From PALSA-1335 sp965231025 (GTDB lineage Bacteria; Patescibacteriota; Gracilibacteria; UBA1369): a stretch of 64,000 nt of DNA. The first letter of the stretch is position 1. Each line of letters starts with the position of its first letter. The position numbers were made by a program, and so were the translations under genes. This document shows, in pieces, positions 15,912-24,227 of this stretch. Where the stretch lies: contig OZ246407.1 of assembly GCA_965231025.1 (NCBI GenBank), positions 992,001-1,056,000 of the forward strand, written 5' to 3'. Under the pieces are notes generated by a model. The model saw nothing but the letters and a program-made list of their open reading frames with translations. It was not told the origin of the DNA and did no database searches.

Positions 15912-18017
15912 ATGGGAAACGCAGCTCGCAAACTTGACCAGCCTGATTTGACCGACGAACAGCTCGATTCGCTGGCCTCCAACGATAATGGCATGGACGC
16001 CAAATCGCTCGAGGAGATCACCAAAGTCAGCGGCGGCATCAAAGAGAAAATCAAGGATGCTGAACTGAAGGGAATCCTGGATCAGAAAGCCGCCGACCAG
16101 CTCCGGACGCGCCTGGATAAGAACAGCACCAACAAACAGGCCATCGAAAAAATCGGCGACGAAGTCGATGTCATCATCAATTTCATCAGGAAACTCAAAA
16201 GCCACAAAGAGATCGACAAAAAAACGGCTATCGAAAACGAAATCAGCGAATTCCTCGCCAAATCGCCGGATGAACAGCGCAAGTACGAACGGGGCCTCGC
16301 GGACAACCTCAAGGTCCTCGATGAGCTCTACGAAAAAGTCACCAAACTGGCTCCGGACAAAGTCCAGGAGTTCAAGAACACCACCAGAGGCAAAATCGAG
16401 TTCGTCCAGAAAATCCTCAAGGAACGGGAAGCCAACAAAAAAACGTACCAGGACCTTATTGAAGGCAACGCCGAACTTTTCAGCAAAGAATCAAAAGACG
16501 AATGGATCAAAGAGTTTGAAAACCTGAGCGGCGACGCGGAGCAAAAAAGATACATCGCGGAGTTTCAGAAACAGATCGACGCGAAAAAAAGCGTCATGAA
16601 AACGTTCAAGGCGTTCCCCGAGGCGATCCAGAAAAAGTTTGAAGCGCAGTTTGCCAAAGCCCGCCGTCCGGAACGGACCGTCGTCCTCCAGGACATGGAA
16701 CGCGCGCTGGAAGAAGAGGTTTTGAACGTCCTGAACAGCGACCCGAACGCCAAACACTTTTCGGAGATCGAACGGGCTTCGGCCATGAAAACGTTCAAAT
16801 CCAAAAAAATTGAAGAACGGACGGAAATGTTCGGACTCATCCGCGGAATGCTCAAATACAACGCGGGAATGAGCAAAAAATACGAAGATCTGGAGCCCGA
16901 AATCAAACTGGAAGTCCAGGAACGGATGGGCTTCACCAACTATTACCAGCTCTCTTTCGAAGATAAAACCAAAGCGATCGAAACCGGCGAAAAAATGAAG
17001 GAACCCAACGCCAGAGTGGAAAATCTGTACGAAGACAAACTCAACAAAGCCGTGGAACGGAAATACATGTCCCGGCCGAGCGCCGACAAATTCAAGCAGG
17101 AGTTCAAAGACCGCGACTCGGCCGGAAAAGCCGAATGGCTGGCCCTGTTCGACAGCCAGGAACTGTCCCCGCGCAAACAGGTGACGGAAGACTACCAAAA
17201 GGCTGTCCAGGAAAAACACGCGGACGAACCGGCAAAACAGGATCAGCTGATGAACGAATTCTACGAACTCGGACTCACGGCGCGGTACCAAAAGCTCGAA
17301 GGCATTCTGGGAGAGAGTCTAAAGAATGCGCCAAGCGCAAAGGTAAAAAAGGCCGCCGCAACCTCAACCGGACCTGAAGAAGAAAAATCGGTCACCGGCG
17401 CGACGGACAAACAGATGGATGAAGAGTCCGTGGACGATGAAGCTCTCGAACAGGCGCTCGAAAAAGCCTCCGGCGGCGAACTTATGAAAGACCGCAGAAA
17501 ACGTTTCACGATCGCCAAAGAACTCACCGACCGCGAACGTACCAGCGAGCAGATCAACTCCAACACTTTCAGGGCCACGCAGAAAACCGGCCGCCTGAAA
17601 TCCGGATTCGAAAAGAACCTCAACGAAGAACTGGCCGAACACACCGGCAACGAAATGATTCTGGACCGCGACGGAAAAGCCCAGGAAGTCCGCAGGGTAG
17701 ACCTGAAGCGGATGAACAAAGCCGAAACCGGCGAAATCTTTAAACTGCAGAAAGAGGTCACGCACTCCCGCGGGGAAAAAGCTAGAAAGGTGGACAATAT
17801 CCAGTTTATGAGCACGGAAAGCGGCCAGCTCCAGAACGCGCAGATGGCCAACAAGCAGCTGGATTCACTTGAAGGATCACTCCAAACCCAGGCGGCGGAA
17901 CGCGCGGCACACCTCCTGAAATCCCAGGGCATCAAAATAACCCCGGCGCTCCTCAAAGCCCTCCAGTCACAGGCCGCGAACACCAACATGGAGGTCGAAC
18001 TCGAACAAACCGGGTAA
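15912..18017 (+). CDS. Large hydrophilic helical-repeat protein, unknown function
   Basis: 701 residues, rich in Lys, Glu, Asp and Ala, with one Cys or none, no signal peptide and no membrane segment, so probably cytosolic. Most of the first 480 residues look like degenerate helical repeats of about 60 residues. The repeat core resembles a Pro followed by a helix ending in KKFExxFxxA, then an acidic helix; examples are SPDEQRKYERGL, SKDEWIKEFENL, PEAIQKKFEAQF, PSADKFKQEFKD and LTARYQKLEGIL. A disordered acidic linker (about 485-520) leads to a second helical region. I do not recognise the family. It lies 7 nt after the RNR-like gene and must share its transcript, so the two products may act together. 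Confidence 0.7.
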   Translation: MGNAARKLDQPDLTDEQLDSLASNDNGMDAKSLEEITKVSGGIKEKIKDAELKGILDQKAADQLRTRLDKNSTNKQAIEKIGDEVDVIINFIRKLKSHKEIDKKTAIENEISEFLAKSPDEQRKYERGLADNLKVLDELYEKVTKLAPDKVQEFKNTTRGKIEFVQKILKEREANKKTYQDLIEGNAELFSKESKDEWIKEFENLSGDAEQKRYIAEFQKQIDAKKSVMKTFKAFPEAIQKKFEAQFAKARRPERTVVLQDMERALEEEVLNVLNSDPNAKHFSEIERASAMKTFKSKKIEERTEMFGLIRGMLKYNAGMSKKYEDLEPEIKLEVQERMGFTNYYQLSFEDKTKAIETGEKMKEPNARVENLYEDKLNKAVERKYMSRPSADKFKQEFKDRDSAGKAEWLALFDSQELSPRKQVTEDYQKAVQEKHADEPAKQDQLMNEFYELGLTARYQKLEGILGESLKNAPSAKVKKAAATSTGPEEEKSVTGATDKQMDEESVDDEALEQALEKASGGELMKDRRKRFTIAKELTDRERTSEQINSNTFRATQKTGRLKSGFEKNLNEELAEHTGNEMILDRDGKAQEVRRVDLKRMNKAETGEIFKLQKEVTHSRGEKARKVDNIQFMSTESGQLQNAQMANKQLDSLEGSLQTQAAERAAHLLKSQGIKITPALLKALQSQAANTNMEVELEQTG

Positions 18018-18021
18018 TTTT

Positions 18022-19461
18022 TTACCAACCAAATAACTTTCCAACATCATCGGGAGTTTCGCGACGCCGCGCCACGGTAACGATGCCGTTTTGCAAAACG
18101 ATTTTGGCCGGTGAAGAAAGCAGACAGTGATGGGAAGAAAACGCGTCCTGGTAAGCTCCCGTATCAAAAATGGCAATGTACTGGGATTCACCTTCCGGTA
18201 AATCCTCAAGGGAAGGTAACAGCAAGTACCCGTCGCTGGCGGCGTATTTGTCGTCGGAATCGCAACTCAAACCCGCCAGCCACACCCTGTGGCGGCGTTT
18301 GGCATCCATCCTGTTCACCGGGGTAATATGCCACTTCTGGTGGATGGCCCAGGTATCCAGAAGATCGTTCATAAAGCTGCCGTCGATGATGTACCACTGT
18401 TTGGCGACTACGGCGTTGGAGATCGGTTTGGAAGCGACAATACGGTACACGGTGATCTGGGCCGGCGCGGTAATGTGCCTTCCCCACTCCACGATGATGT
18501 TCGGATGTGGAATCGCGGCCTTGTCGCTGCAGTCCTTGAGCGTCTTCATGGTGCGGTAGATCACGGACTCGACGCTGTACATCTTTTTCTTCTCGTAAGG
18601 AATGGCAAAGCCGCCGCCCATGTTGATGGTATCGAGCGTCGGATTGATCTCACGGATCTTGCGGTACGCGTTAAAGGCCTCGCGCAAAGCCACAATAATA
18701 TCGTTCTCAACGGTAATCTGCGAACCAATGTGGTAATGCAAAACTTTCAGATTGCGGATCTTCCCGAGCTCCAGAATTTCGTCGAGCATCAGACCGAAAC
18801 GGTCGATCTTTTTATCCCAGTGGGACTTCACTTTGGACTGAAGATTGATGCGGATTCCAAGATCCCCGCTGAAACCCTTGAACAGCTTGAGTTCCTCGGC
18901 GTCCTCAATGATCGGAATAATGGTGAGTCCCGCCTCGCGGAGTTTTTTGATCAACGCGATGTACTGTTCCGTCTTGGGCCCGTTGCAGAGCACCTTGATT
19001 TTTGAATGGAAATTCTCGCCTTCCCACAGTTTCTTCACGATCCACAGATCGTTGGCGGAAGCACATTCAAGATGAGCCCCTTCGGAAACCAGCGGAAGCA
19101 TGAACTCTTTGTTCTGGTTCACTTTCATCGGAAAGTGGTACATGAATTTCCCCTTGTAGCCGAGACGTTTCGTGTTGAAAGCGACCGTTCTGAACAGGTG
19201 GCTTAAACGTTCTTCAAGAATGGAAGGGAGAAAAATTTCGACGGCGGACCCGAATTTTCTGGCCAGATCATAGACGTTATACTGGTAGTTTCCCTCACGT
19301 ATAATCAGCTCTCCGTCCTTATTGGTGTCGAAGTATTGCGTGTTGAATTCCCTTTGGCCAAGTTTCCAATATTTCTTATAGTTTTTCTTCGCGGGCGGCC
19401 GCTGACGTTTTTTCACTTCGGGCTTGAGGTAAAAGAAACACCGTAATTCTGTTTTTATCAA
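18022..19461 (-). CDS. speA: Biosynthetic arginine decarboxylase (PLP fold-type III)
   Basis: 479 residues from a TTG start at 19461; an in-frame stop lies 27 nt upstream and no earlier ATG exists. Converts arginine to agmatine and CO2. Seen: FHFPMKVNQN with the PLP-binding Lys, HYHIGSQ, the phosphate-binding MGGGFAIPY, WGRHITAP, and the active-site LSCDSDD near the C-terminus, followed by FDTGAYQDAFSS. The KVNQ form and the CDSDD loop favour SpeA over diaminopimelate or ornithine decarboxylases. It is shorter than the E. coli enzyme (about 630), lacking some inserts. It follows a TrmB regulator by 47 nt. Agmatine deiminase and N-carbamoylputrescine amidase 2 kb away complete a route to putrescine. 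Confidence 0.88.
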   Translation of the reverse strand: MIKTELRCFFYLKPEVKKRQRPPAKKNYKKYWKLGQREFNTQYFDTNKDGELIIREGNYQYNVYDLARKFGSAVEIFLPSILEERLSHLFRTVAFNTKRLGYKGKFMYHFPMKVNQNKEFMLPLVSEGAHLECASANDLWIVKKLWEGENFHSKIKVLCNGPKTEQYIALIKKLREAGLTIIPIIEDAEELKLFKGFSGDLGIRINLQSKVKSHWDKKIDRFGLMLDEILELGKIRNLKVLHYHIGSQITVENDIIVALREAFNAYRKIREINPTLDTINMGGGFAIPYEKKKMYSVESVIYRTMKTLKDCSDKAAIPHPNIIVEWGRHITAPAQITVYRIVASKPISNAVVAKQWYIIDGSFMNDLLDTWAIHQKWHITPVNRMDAKRRHRVWLAGLSCDSDDKYAASDGYLLLPSLEDLPEGESQYIAIFDTGAYQDAFSSHHCLLSSPAKIVLQNGIVTVARRRETPDDVGKLFGW

Positions 19462-19508
19462 ATTATGATGCGAAGCGCAAGGAATTTTTCAAAAAAACTC
19501 ACCTGGTA

Positions 19509-20243
19509 CTATGCAAAAAACTTTTCGGAAAAATCCCAGACCATCTCAAAAATCGCGCGCTGCGTGTCGGCGATCTCGGCGTTCTCGATAATCATTCCGA
19601 TCGGCTCGTGCCGGAAAGAAATGATAGCGACCTTATCGTCGTAAACATTGATGTCGTTGCTGAAATTATATTTGTCGCGCGGAAGAAGACGGATCTCACG
19701 GAACATGGAATCGTCCGCCGCGCGGACCTTCTGCCCCAGCCGGTCGTCGGGCGCGATGCCGCGCAAATAAATCTTCCGCTTCACGCGTTCGGAAACGTAC
19801 TCTTCATCGTACCCGGGCCAAAATTCCCGGATCTCACGCGAGTTGCAAAAGTTCAAAATCTCCGTCTTCGCCATCAGAGTATCCTGGTAGATGGTTTTGA
19901 TCCCCTCAACCCCTTCAAAATAGTTCACCTTTGGATGGGGAGTTTCCCCGTACAAGCGCTTAAGGTCCGGCAGCGCCTTTTCAAGATCGCGGAGGCGTTT
20001 CTGATACTCCTTCAGCAACAGTTCGGGGTCCGTGGCATGAAAATATCTGATCTTCCGTTTGATCATGAAATTCACCATTCCCTTCCGCACCAGTTTTTCC
20101 AGTATACCGTACGCCGTCACCCGGTTCATGCGGGCCTTCTCGGCAATCAGCGAAACCGGACTCGACCCGACCTCAAGGGCCGCCAGATAAATTTTTGCCT
20201 CCTTCTCATCGACCCCCAGGTTATGAAACAACCGCTGCAGCAT
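19509..20243 (-). CDS. TrmB-family transcriptional regulator
   Basis: 244 residues from the ATG at 20243. The N-terminal winged helix (LGVDEKEAKIYLAALEVGSSPVSLIAEKARMNRVTAYGILEKLVRKGMV) is the TrmB/Sugar-TrmB DNA-binding domain. A short coiled coil (about 85-110) is followed by a C-terminal domain seen in TrmB relatives of candidate phyla (YFEGVEGIKTIYQDTL, DINVYDDKVAIISFRHEPIGMIIEN). TrmB regulators usually sense small metabolites. It precedes arginine decarboxylase in one unit, so control of polyamine synthesis is a reasonable inference. A second TrmB protein at 26345 shares the architecture. Confidence 0.85.
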   Translation of the reverse strand: MLQRLFHNLGVDEKEAKIYLAALEVGSSPVSLIAEKARMNRVTAYGILEKLVRKGMVNFMIKRKIRYFHATDPELLLKEYQKRLRDLEKALPDLKRLYGETPHPKVNYFEGVEGIKTIYQDTLMAKTEILNFCNSREIREFWPGYDEEYVSERVKRKIYLRGIAPDDRLGQKVRAADDSMFREIRLLPRDKYNFSNDINVYDDKVAIISFRHEPIGMIIENAEIADTQRAIFEMVWDFSEKFFA

Positions 20244-20484
20244 AAAAATTCGGAATAAGAACAAATATATCGATGCCACACCCGCAATTCGGAGTCAATA
20301 AAATCTGTTGTCGGGAGTTACGACAAGAAAAAGAAAACACACGGGACAACCGCCCAGAACAATGAGAAAATCATGACTGTAGAACTTTCATAACAGGAAA
20401 ATCGCTGCACGGGTTTCCCTTGAGTTTCAGAACATTTCATTTACATTGCGTGCATACTCAATTTCTCATCATTTTTTCACCAAT

Positions 20485-20790
20485 ATGCCAACCGCAGAAG
20501 GGTCTGAACAACCCGAAACACCAGCCGAACCTCAAAAACTTTCAGCCGAAGAAAAAGCGCAACTCGAACTACAAGCCAAGGCGCAACGTGAACAAATCGA
20601 AAAAGAAGCATTTTCAGCCTTTGATACTGCGGTCGCATCCGTTCGCTCAAGCCTGACCAAAGCCGGACATCTTGAACTGGTCACCAGCGAGGGATACCGC
20701 GCCGCTCAAAAACAGCTGATCGAAACGGTGGGCAGAAGACCTGCGGAACTCTTCCTCAACAACTGGTTCGCCAGGAACGGCTCGAACTGA
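20485..20790 (+). CDS. Small hydrophilic protein, unknown function
   Basis: 101 residues from the ATG at 20485. The first 25 residues are Pro/Glu-rich and probably disordered. The rest forms a long charged helix (LSAEEKAQLELQAKAQREQIEKEAF, quoted in part: EEKAQLELQAKAQREQ) and a compact C-terminal part ending ELFLNNWFARNG. No family recognised, no signal or membrane segment. It stands alone, converging on the acetyltransferase with 5 nt between the stops. The 241 nt upstream, shared with the TrmB gene, show only an A/T-rich stretch and a weak TGCATACT near 20451. Confidence 0.55.
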   Translation: MPTAEGSEQPETPAEPQKLSAEEKAQLELQAKAQREQIEKEAFSAFDTAVASVRSSLTKAGHLELVTSEGYRAAQKQLIETVGRRPAELFLNNWFARNGSN

Positions 20791-20795
20791 AACGT

Positions 20796-21464
20796 TTACG
20801 ATTCTGATTTTTCCAGCGGATCAAAAAAATAGTTCCGGTAACCGTCCCTTCTCATGGAATCGGCCATTTCCTTTATCTCCGCATCGTAACTGGCATCAAA
20901 ATCCACCGTATCCACGTCAACACCCTCCTTCTTTAACTTGGATAAAAGCCAGGCAGCACACTTTTCCTTCGGATTCCGAATTCTCATTTCAACCTCCATC
21001 GGCTGTTCCTTCATCCCGAGCTTTAAACATTTTTGGGCTATTTTGTCCGTGAGCGTCGTCACGATAATGGGATCGTTGGGCCAGGCATCGCGAATCTTCC
21101 GGAAACGGTGCTCCATCAATTGTGAAGCAAATCCCCTGCCCTCAAACTCGGGGAGAACGACCAGATTTCCCATCTCATTGAGCGTACGACCATCGGAATA
21201 TTTTCCCACAATATTGACCGCCCCCAGGGCCGCGGGCTCACCGTCGGCAAGCAAAAGGGTAACCCTGCCCTGCGCCAGCCGGTGCTCGAACCCGTACAGG
21301 TACCGTTTGAAATACTTCTCATCAAAAACACCATTGTTATTGGCAATGATCAGCGTGCGGATAAATCTCTGCTTCAGTTCGGGCGTCAGATATTTCGCGA
21401 CATCCTGCCCTTCAACGAGTTCAATGACCGGTTCATCCTCCGTGCCTTTCAATCCTTCCGGCAT
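20796..21464 (-). CDS. GNAT-family N-acetyltransferase
   Basis: 222 residues from the ATG at 21464. The acetyl-CoA site is visible as MGNLVVLPEFEGRGFASQLMEHRF, with E-G-R-G-F-A standing for the (Q/R)-x-x-G-x-(G/A) pyrophosphate loop. Preceding strands LLLADGEPAALGAVNIV and the later IIVTTLTDKIAQKCLKLGM fit the GNAT fold. The substrate is unknown. The C-terminal 50 residues are charged and lie outside the core. Its upstream region borders the palindromic mosaic repeat at 21548-21690. Confidence 0.8.
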   Translation of the reverse strand: MPEGLKGTEDEPVIELVEGQDVAKYLTPELKQRFIRTLIIANNNGVFDEKYFKRYLYGFEHRLAQGRVTLLLADGEPAALGAVNIVGKYSDGRTLNEMGNLVVLPEFEGRGFASQLMEHRFRKIRDAWPNDPIIVTTLTDKIAQKCLKLGMKEQPMEVEMRIRNPKEKCAAWLLSKLKKEGVDVDTVDFDASYDAEIKEMADSMRRDGYRNYFFDPLEKSES

Positions 21465-21547
21465 ACAAAAAAGATACAAAATGATCTCAATATCATAGCA
21501 CAAAAGAGCCCAAAAATCACTGCAGAGCAATAGAAACTACAACTTCG

Positions 21548-21690
21548 GCGGTTGCGGAGCAATTGCTTACCGGGCACCCCTCCAGGAGGGGTCGGGCGGT
21601 TGCGCAGCAATTGCTTACCGCTAAGGAGGCATGCCGATTCTTAGCGAGGAGGCTACCGGGCACCCCGCCAAGCGGGGTCGGGCTGCTGCT
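21548..21690. repeat. Mosaic palindromic (REP-like) repeat cluster
   Basis: Two kinds of unit alternate. Unit A, a 25-mer beginning GCGGTTGCG and holding GCAATTGCTTACCG, occurs at about 21548 and 21597 with one base difference. Unit B, GGGCACCCC-N-GGGGTCGGG, occurs at about 21571 and 21659. Each B copy is a hairpin (CCCCTCC/AGGAGGGG and CCCCGC/GCGGGG) whose arms differ between copies while remaining complementary. A third hairpin, CGCTAAG...CTTAGCG, lies near 21618-21645. The cluster runs into the 3' end of the agmatine deiminase gene. Confidence 0.8.
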
Positions 21691-22723
21691 GTGTTGAACA
21701 GTGGAGGGTTCCGAGCCCCCACACCAGATCCCGGCAATCGATGCCGACAATTTTACGATCCGGGAAACAGTCCGCCAAAACATCCAAAGCCTCCCGATCG
21801 TGCCCGCACCGAAACGTCGGAACCAGAACGGCCTTGTTCGTGATGAGAAAATTGGCATAACTTGCGGGCAACCGCTGCCCTTCGTGAACAACCGGCTCCG
21901 GCATCGGCAGCTTCACCACTTTCAAAGGATTGCCGTCCTGATCGGTCATTTTCAAAAGATCGTTATAACACTCCAGGAGAATCGGATAATTGTCATCGTT
22001 CGTATCGGTTTCAAAAGCGCACACCACGGTATCCGCAGCGACAAAACGGGCAATGTCATCAATGTGTCCGTCGGTATCATCGCCGACGATTCCCTCTTTG
22101 AGCCACAAAACTTTTTTCACGCCAAGATACCGGCCCAGATACTCCTCGATCTGCCCGCGACTCAACTTTGGATTCCTGTTCTTGTTCAGCAGACACTGCT
22201 CGGTCGTTAACAACGTTCCGCGACCGTTCACGTCGATCGAGCCACCCTCCATCACAATACCGGGTTCAACAACCTCCATCTCCAAAACTTCCCCGATCTT
22301 TTGAGGAACAACATCGTCCCGGTCATACGGCTTGTACTTGTCGCCCCAGGCATTAAAAACCCAGTCGGTGATGACCAGTTTGCCCGTTTCATTCCGGACA
22401 AAAATCGGACCGATATCGCGCATCCACGAAGAATCGGTAGGAATATGATAAAAAATAACGTTCTTCATCAGATCGGCCGGCAAACCTGCGATAGTTCTCT
22501 CTCCGATCCTGCCTCCGGCTGTCAAAAAACTTCGGGCTTCGTCCTCCATCTTCTGATCCTTCACGATCAAAAACACTTTCTCGCTTTCTGCCACGGCACG
22601 GACAATTTCAACGTAATTCAAAGGAGTCGGTTCAAATTTCCCGGGCCAGTGCTCCTTATTATGGGGCCAGGCAAGCCACGTTCCTTCGTGCGGCTCCCAC
22701 TCGGCGGGCATCAGGTAGCTCAT
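21653..22723 (-). CDS. aguA: Agmatine deiminase
   Basis: 356 residues. Hydrolyses agmatine to N-carbamoylputrescine and ammonia. Motifs of the guanidino-group-modifying family: MPAEWEPHEGTWLAWPHN at the N-terminus, SSWMRDIGPIFV, EGGSIDVNGRGTLLTTEQC, GDDTDGHIDDIARF (His/Asp catalytic) and the C-terminal nucleophile in GLGTLHCSTQQQP. Family members normally end at about QQQP. Here the last residues (DPAWRGAR) and the stop are supplied by the palindromic repeat B that abuts the gene. The start overlaps the stop of aguB (ATGA), so the pair is coupled. With SpeA it forms an arginine-agmatine-putrescine route. Confidence 0.95.
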   Translation of the reverse strand: MSYLMPAEWEPHEGTWLAWPHNKEHWPGKFEPTPLNYVEIVRAVAESEKVFLIVKDQKMEDEARSFLTAGGRIGERTIAGLPADLMKNVIFYHIPTDSSWMRDIGPIFVRNETGKLVITDWVFNAWGDKYKPYDRDDVVPQKIGEVLEMEVVEPGIVMEGGSIDVNGRGTLLTTEQCLLNKNRNPKLSRGQIEEYLGRYLGVKKVLWLKEGIVGDDTDGHIDDIARFVAADTVVCAFETDTNDDNYPILLECYNDLLKMTDQDGNPLKVVKLPMPEPVVHEGQRLPASYANFLITNKAVLVPTFRCGHDREALDVLADCFPDRKIVGIDCRDLVWGLGTLHCSTQQQPDPAWRGAR

Positions 22724-23580
22724 GACGGATTCATGTTATCGGCTGCCTTGGCGTAATCGTTATGGAACGGCCAGTCGGTGGCCTTGCGGTTGATAAGATC
22801 GAGATCGCATGTGCCGATGATCACCGTTTCCCGGTCCATCGGAGCCTCGGCAATAACCTGACCGTATGGATCGCTCACAAACGAACTGCCCCAGAAAATG
22901 AGTCCTTCATGGAGCTGTACCTGGTTCACGGCGGCAACGAAACAGTTGTTGTCGATGCCGTGACTGATCTGGGTGGTCTTCCACATCGTATTTTCCGCCT
23001 TGTTGAGCCATTCCTCCCGCTGGTTCACCGGCCATCCGATCGCGGTGGGATAAAACAGAATTTCCGCCCCCTGGAGCCCCGCCATCCTTGCGCCCTCAGG
23101 GAACCACTGGTCGTAACAGATCTGGGGAGCGACCCTGGCATAACGGGTCTGAAAAACTCCAACGCCCAGATCTCCTTTGGAAAAATAGTACGCCTCGTCG
23201 TAACCGTGCTCGGGATCGTCCGGAATATGGATTTTACGGTATTTACCGGCCAGCGAGCCGTCGGCATCAATGACCACCGCGGTATTGAAATACTTGTCGC
23301 CCGCTTTCTCGTAAATGGAAGTGATCACGACCACCTGAAGCTCTTTTGCGAGAGCACTCAACGCCCCAAGTGTGGGACCCGGAAAAGGTTCGGCCAGAGC
23401 GAAAAATTTATCATCCTTCTTCTGGCAAAAATACGGGGCACGGAAAAGCTCCGGAAGCGCGATAATCTGAGCCCCCTTCGCAGCGGCTTCGCGGATGCCC
23501 TTTATACCGCTTTCAAGGTTTGTATCGATATCGTCGCCCGAGTGCATTTGCACAAGGCCTACGGTAACTTCTCTTGGCAT
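22720..23580 (-). CDS. aguB: N-carbamoylputrescine amidase (nitrilase superfamily)
   Basis: 286 residues from the ATG at 23580. Releases putrescine, CO2 and ammonia from N-carbamoylputrescine. The nitrilase triad is visible: Glu in IIALPELFRAPYF, Lys in GKYRKIHIPDDP, and Cys in APQICYDQWFPE. The PEGARMAGLQGAEILFYPTAIGW segment (quoted in part: GAEILFYPTAIGW) and the length match AguB closely. It is the first gene of the aguB-aguA pair, with a 4-nt overlap. The promoter region is shared with the divergent methyltransferase gene at 23691. Confidence 0.94.
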   Translation of the reverse strand: MPREVTVGLVQMHSGDDIDTNLESGIKGIREAAAKGAQIIALPELFRAPYFCQKKDDKFFALAEPFPGPTLGALSALAKELQVVVITSIYEKAGDKYFNTAVVIDADGSLAGKYRKIHIPDDPEHGYDEAYYFSKGDLGVGVFQTRYARVAPQICYDQWFPEGARMAGLQGAEILFYPTAIGWPVNQREEWLNKAENTMWKTTQISHGIDNNCFVAAVNQVQLHEGLIFWGSSFVSDPYGQVIAEAPMDRETVIIGTCDLDLINRKATDWPFHNDYAKAADNMNPS

Positions 23581-23639
23581 AATAGAAAGAAAATTGACGA
23601 TGTTCACGTTACCAAAACTTCGAGGTTTTGGGAACAACA

Positions 23640-23668
23640 TTTAAAAAATCCGCATTCCATGGTAAACT
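23640..23668 (+). promoter_or_regulatory. Extended -10 promoter for the twin methyltransferases
   Basis: TTTAAA (23640-23645), 17-nt spacer, TAAACT (23663-23668) preceded by TGG, giving a TGn extended -10. It ends 23 nt before the ATG at 23691. Confidence 0.5.
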
Positions 23669-23690
23669 GTAAGGAAATTCTCATCATTCT

Positions 23691-24227
23691 ATGGAGCTCT
23701 TCAAGGAAATGCTGGCGCTTGTCGTACTGATAGGAACCCTCCTCATGCTGGTCACGGCCATGGTAAGCCTGTTCATCAGGGTGCCGTTCGTTCCGACAAA
23801 AAAACGGGTCATGCAAAAAATGATCAAAGTCGCCGGATTGAAAAAGAACGACGTGGTCTACGACCTAGGCTGCGGTGACGGAAGACTGCTGTTTGAAGCC
23901 GAAAAAAACAAAGATATTCAGGCAAAAGGATATGAACTGGCCCCCATCCCGTACCTGCTGGCGCAGATGAATAAAATCATCACACGTTCCAAAACCACCA
24001 TCCACCTCTCCAATTTCTTCAACGCGAACCTCAAAGACGCCAACATCATCTTCTGTTACCTGGGGCCGGAGACCATGAACCAGCTCTATAAAAAGATCAA
24101 ACACGAATGCAAAAAGGGAACCAAAATCATCAGCAACACCTTTACCGTCAACGGCGTAACACCGACAAAAATCTGGGCAAAAAACCCGGAGCAAAAACTC
24201 CCAAGCATCTACCTCTATGAAATCTAA
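23691..24227 (+). CDS. Membrane-anchored SAM methyltransferase, aKMT4/Dot1-like (copy 1)
   Basis: 178 residues. An N-terminal transmembrane helix (about 8-30) is followed directly by VPFVPT, a helix MQKMIKVAGLKKNDV, and SAM motif I VYDLGCGDGRLL, then GYELAP (acidic motif II) and IIFCYLGPETM. The order VP-x-VPTP, M-x-x-(A), VYDLGCGDGR resembles the archaeal protein-lysine methyltransferase aKMT4, itself Dot1-like; those enzymes lack the membrane anchor. The substrate is unknown. The next gene, a paralogue, overlaps its end by 11 nt. Confidence 0.75.
   Translation: MELFKEMLALVVLIGTLLMLVTAMVSLFIRVPFVPTKKRVMQKMIKVAGLKKNDVVYDLGCGDGRLLFEAEKNKDIQAKGYELAPIPYLLAQMNKIITRSKTTIHLSNFFNANLKDANIIFCYLGPETMNQLYKKIKHECKKGTKIISNTFTVNGVTPTKIWAKNPEQKLPSIYLYEI

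Noticed and set aside
21548..21690. CRISPR array
   Set aside because: Only two copies of each unit, without regular spacers, and the units are palindromic mosaics.
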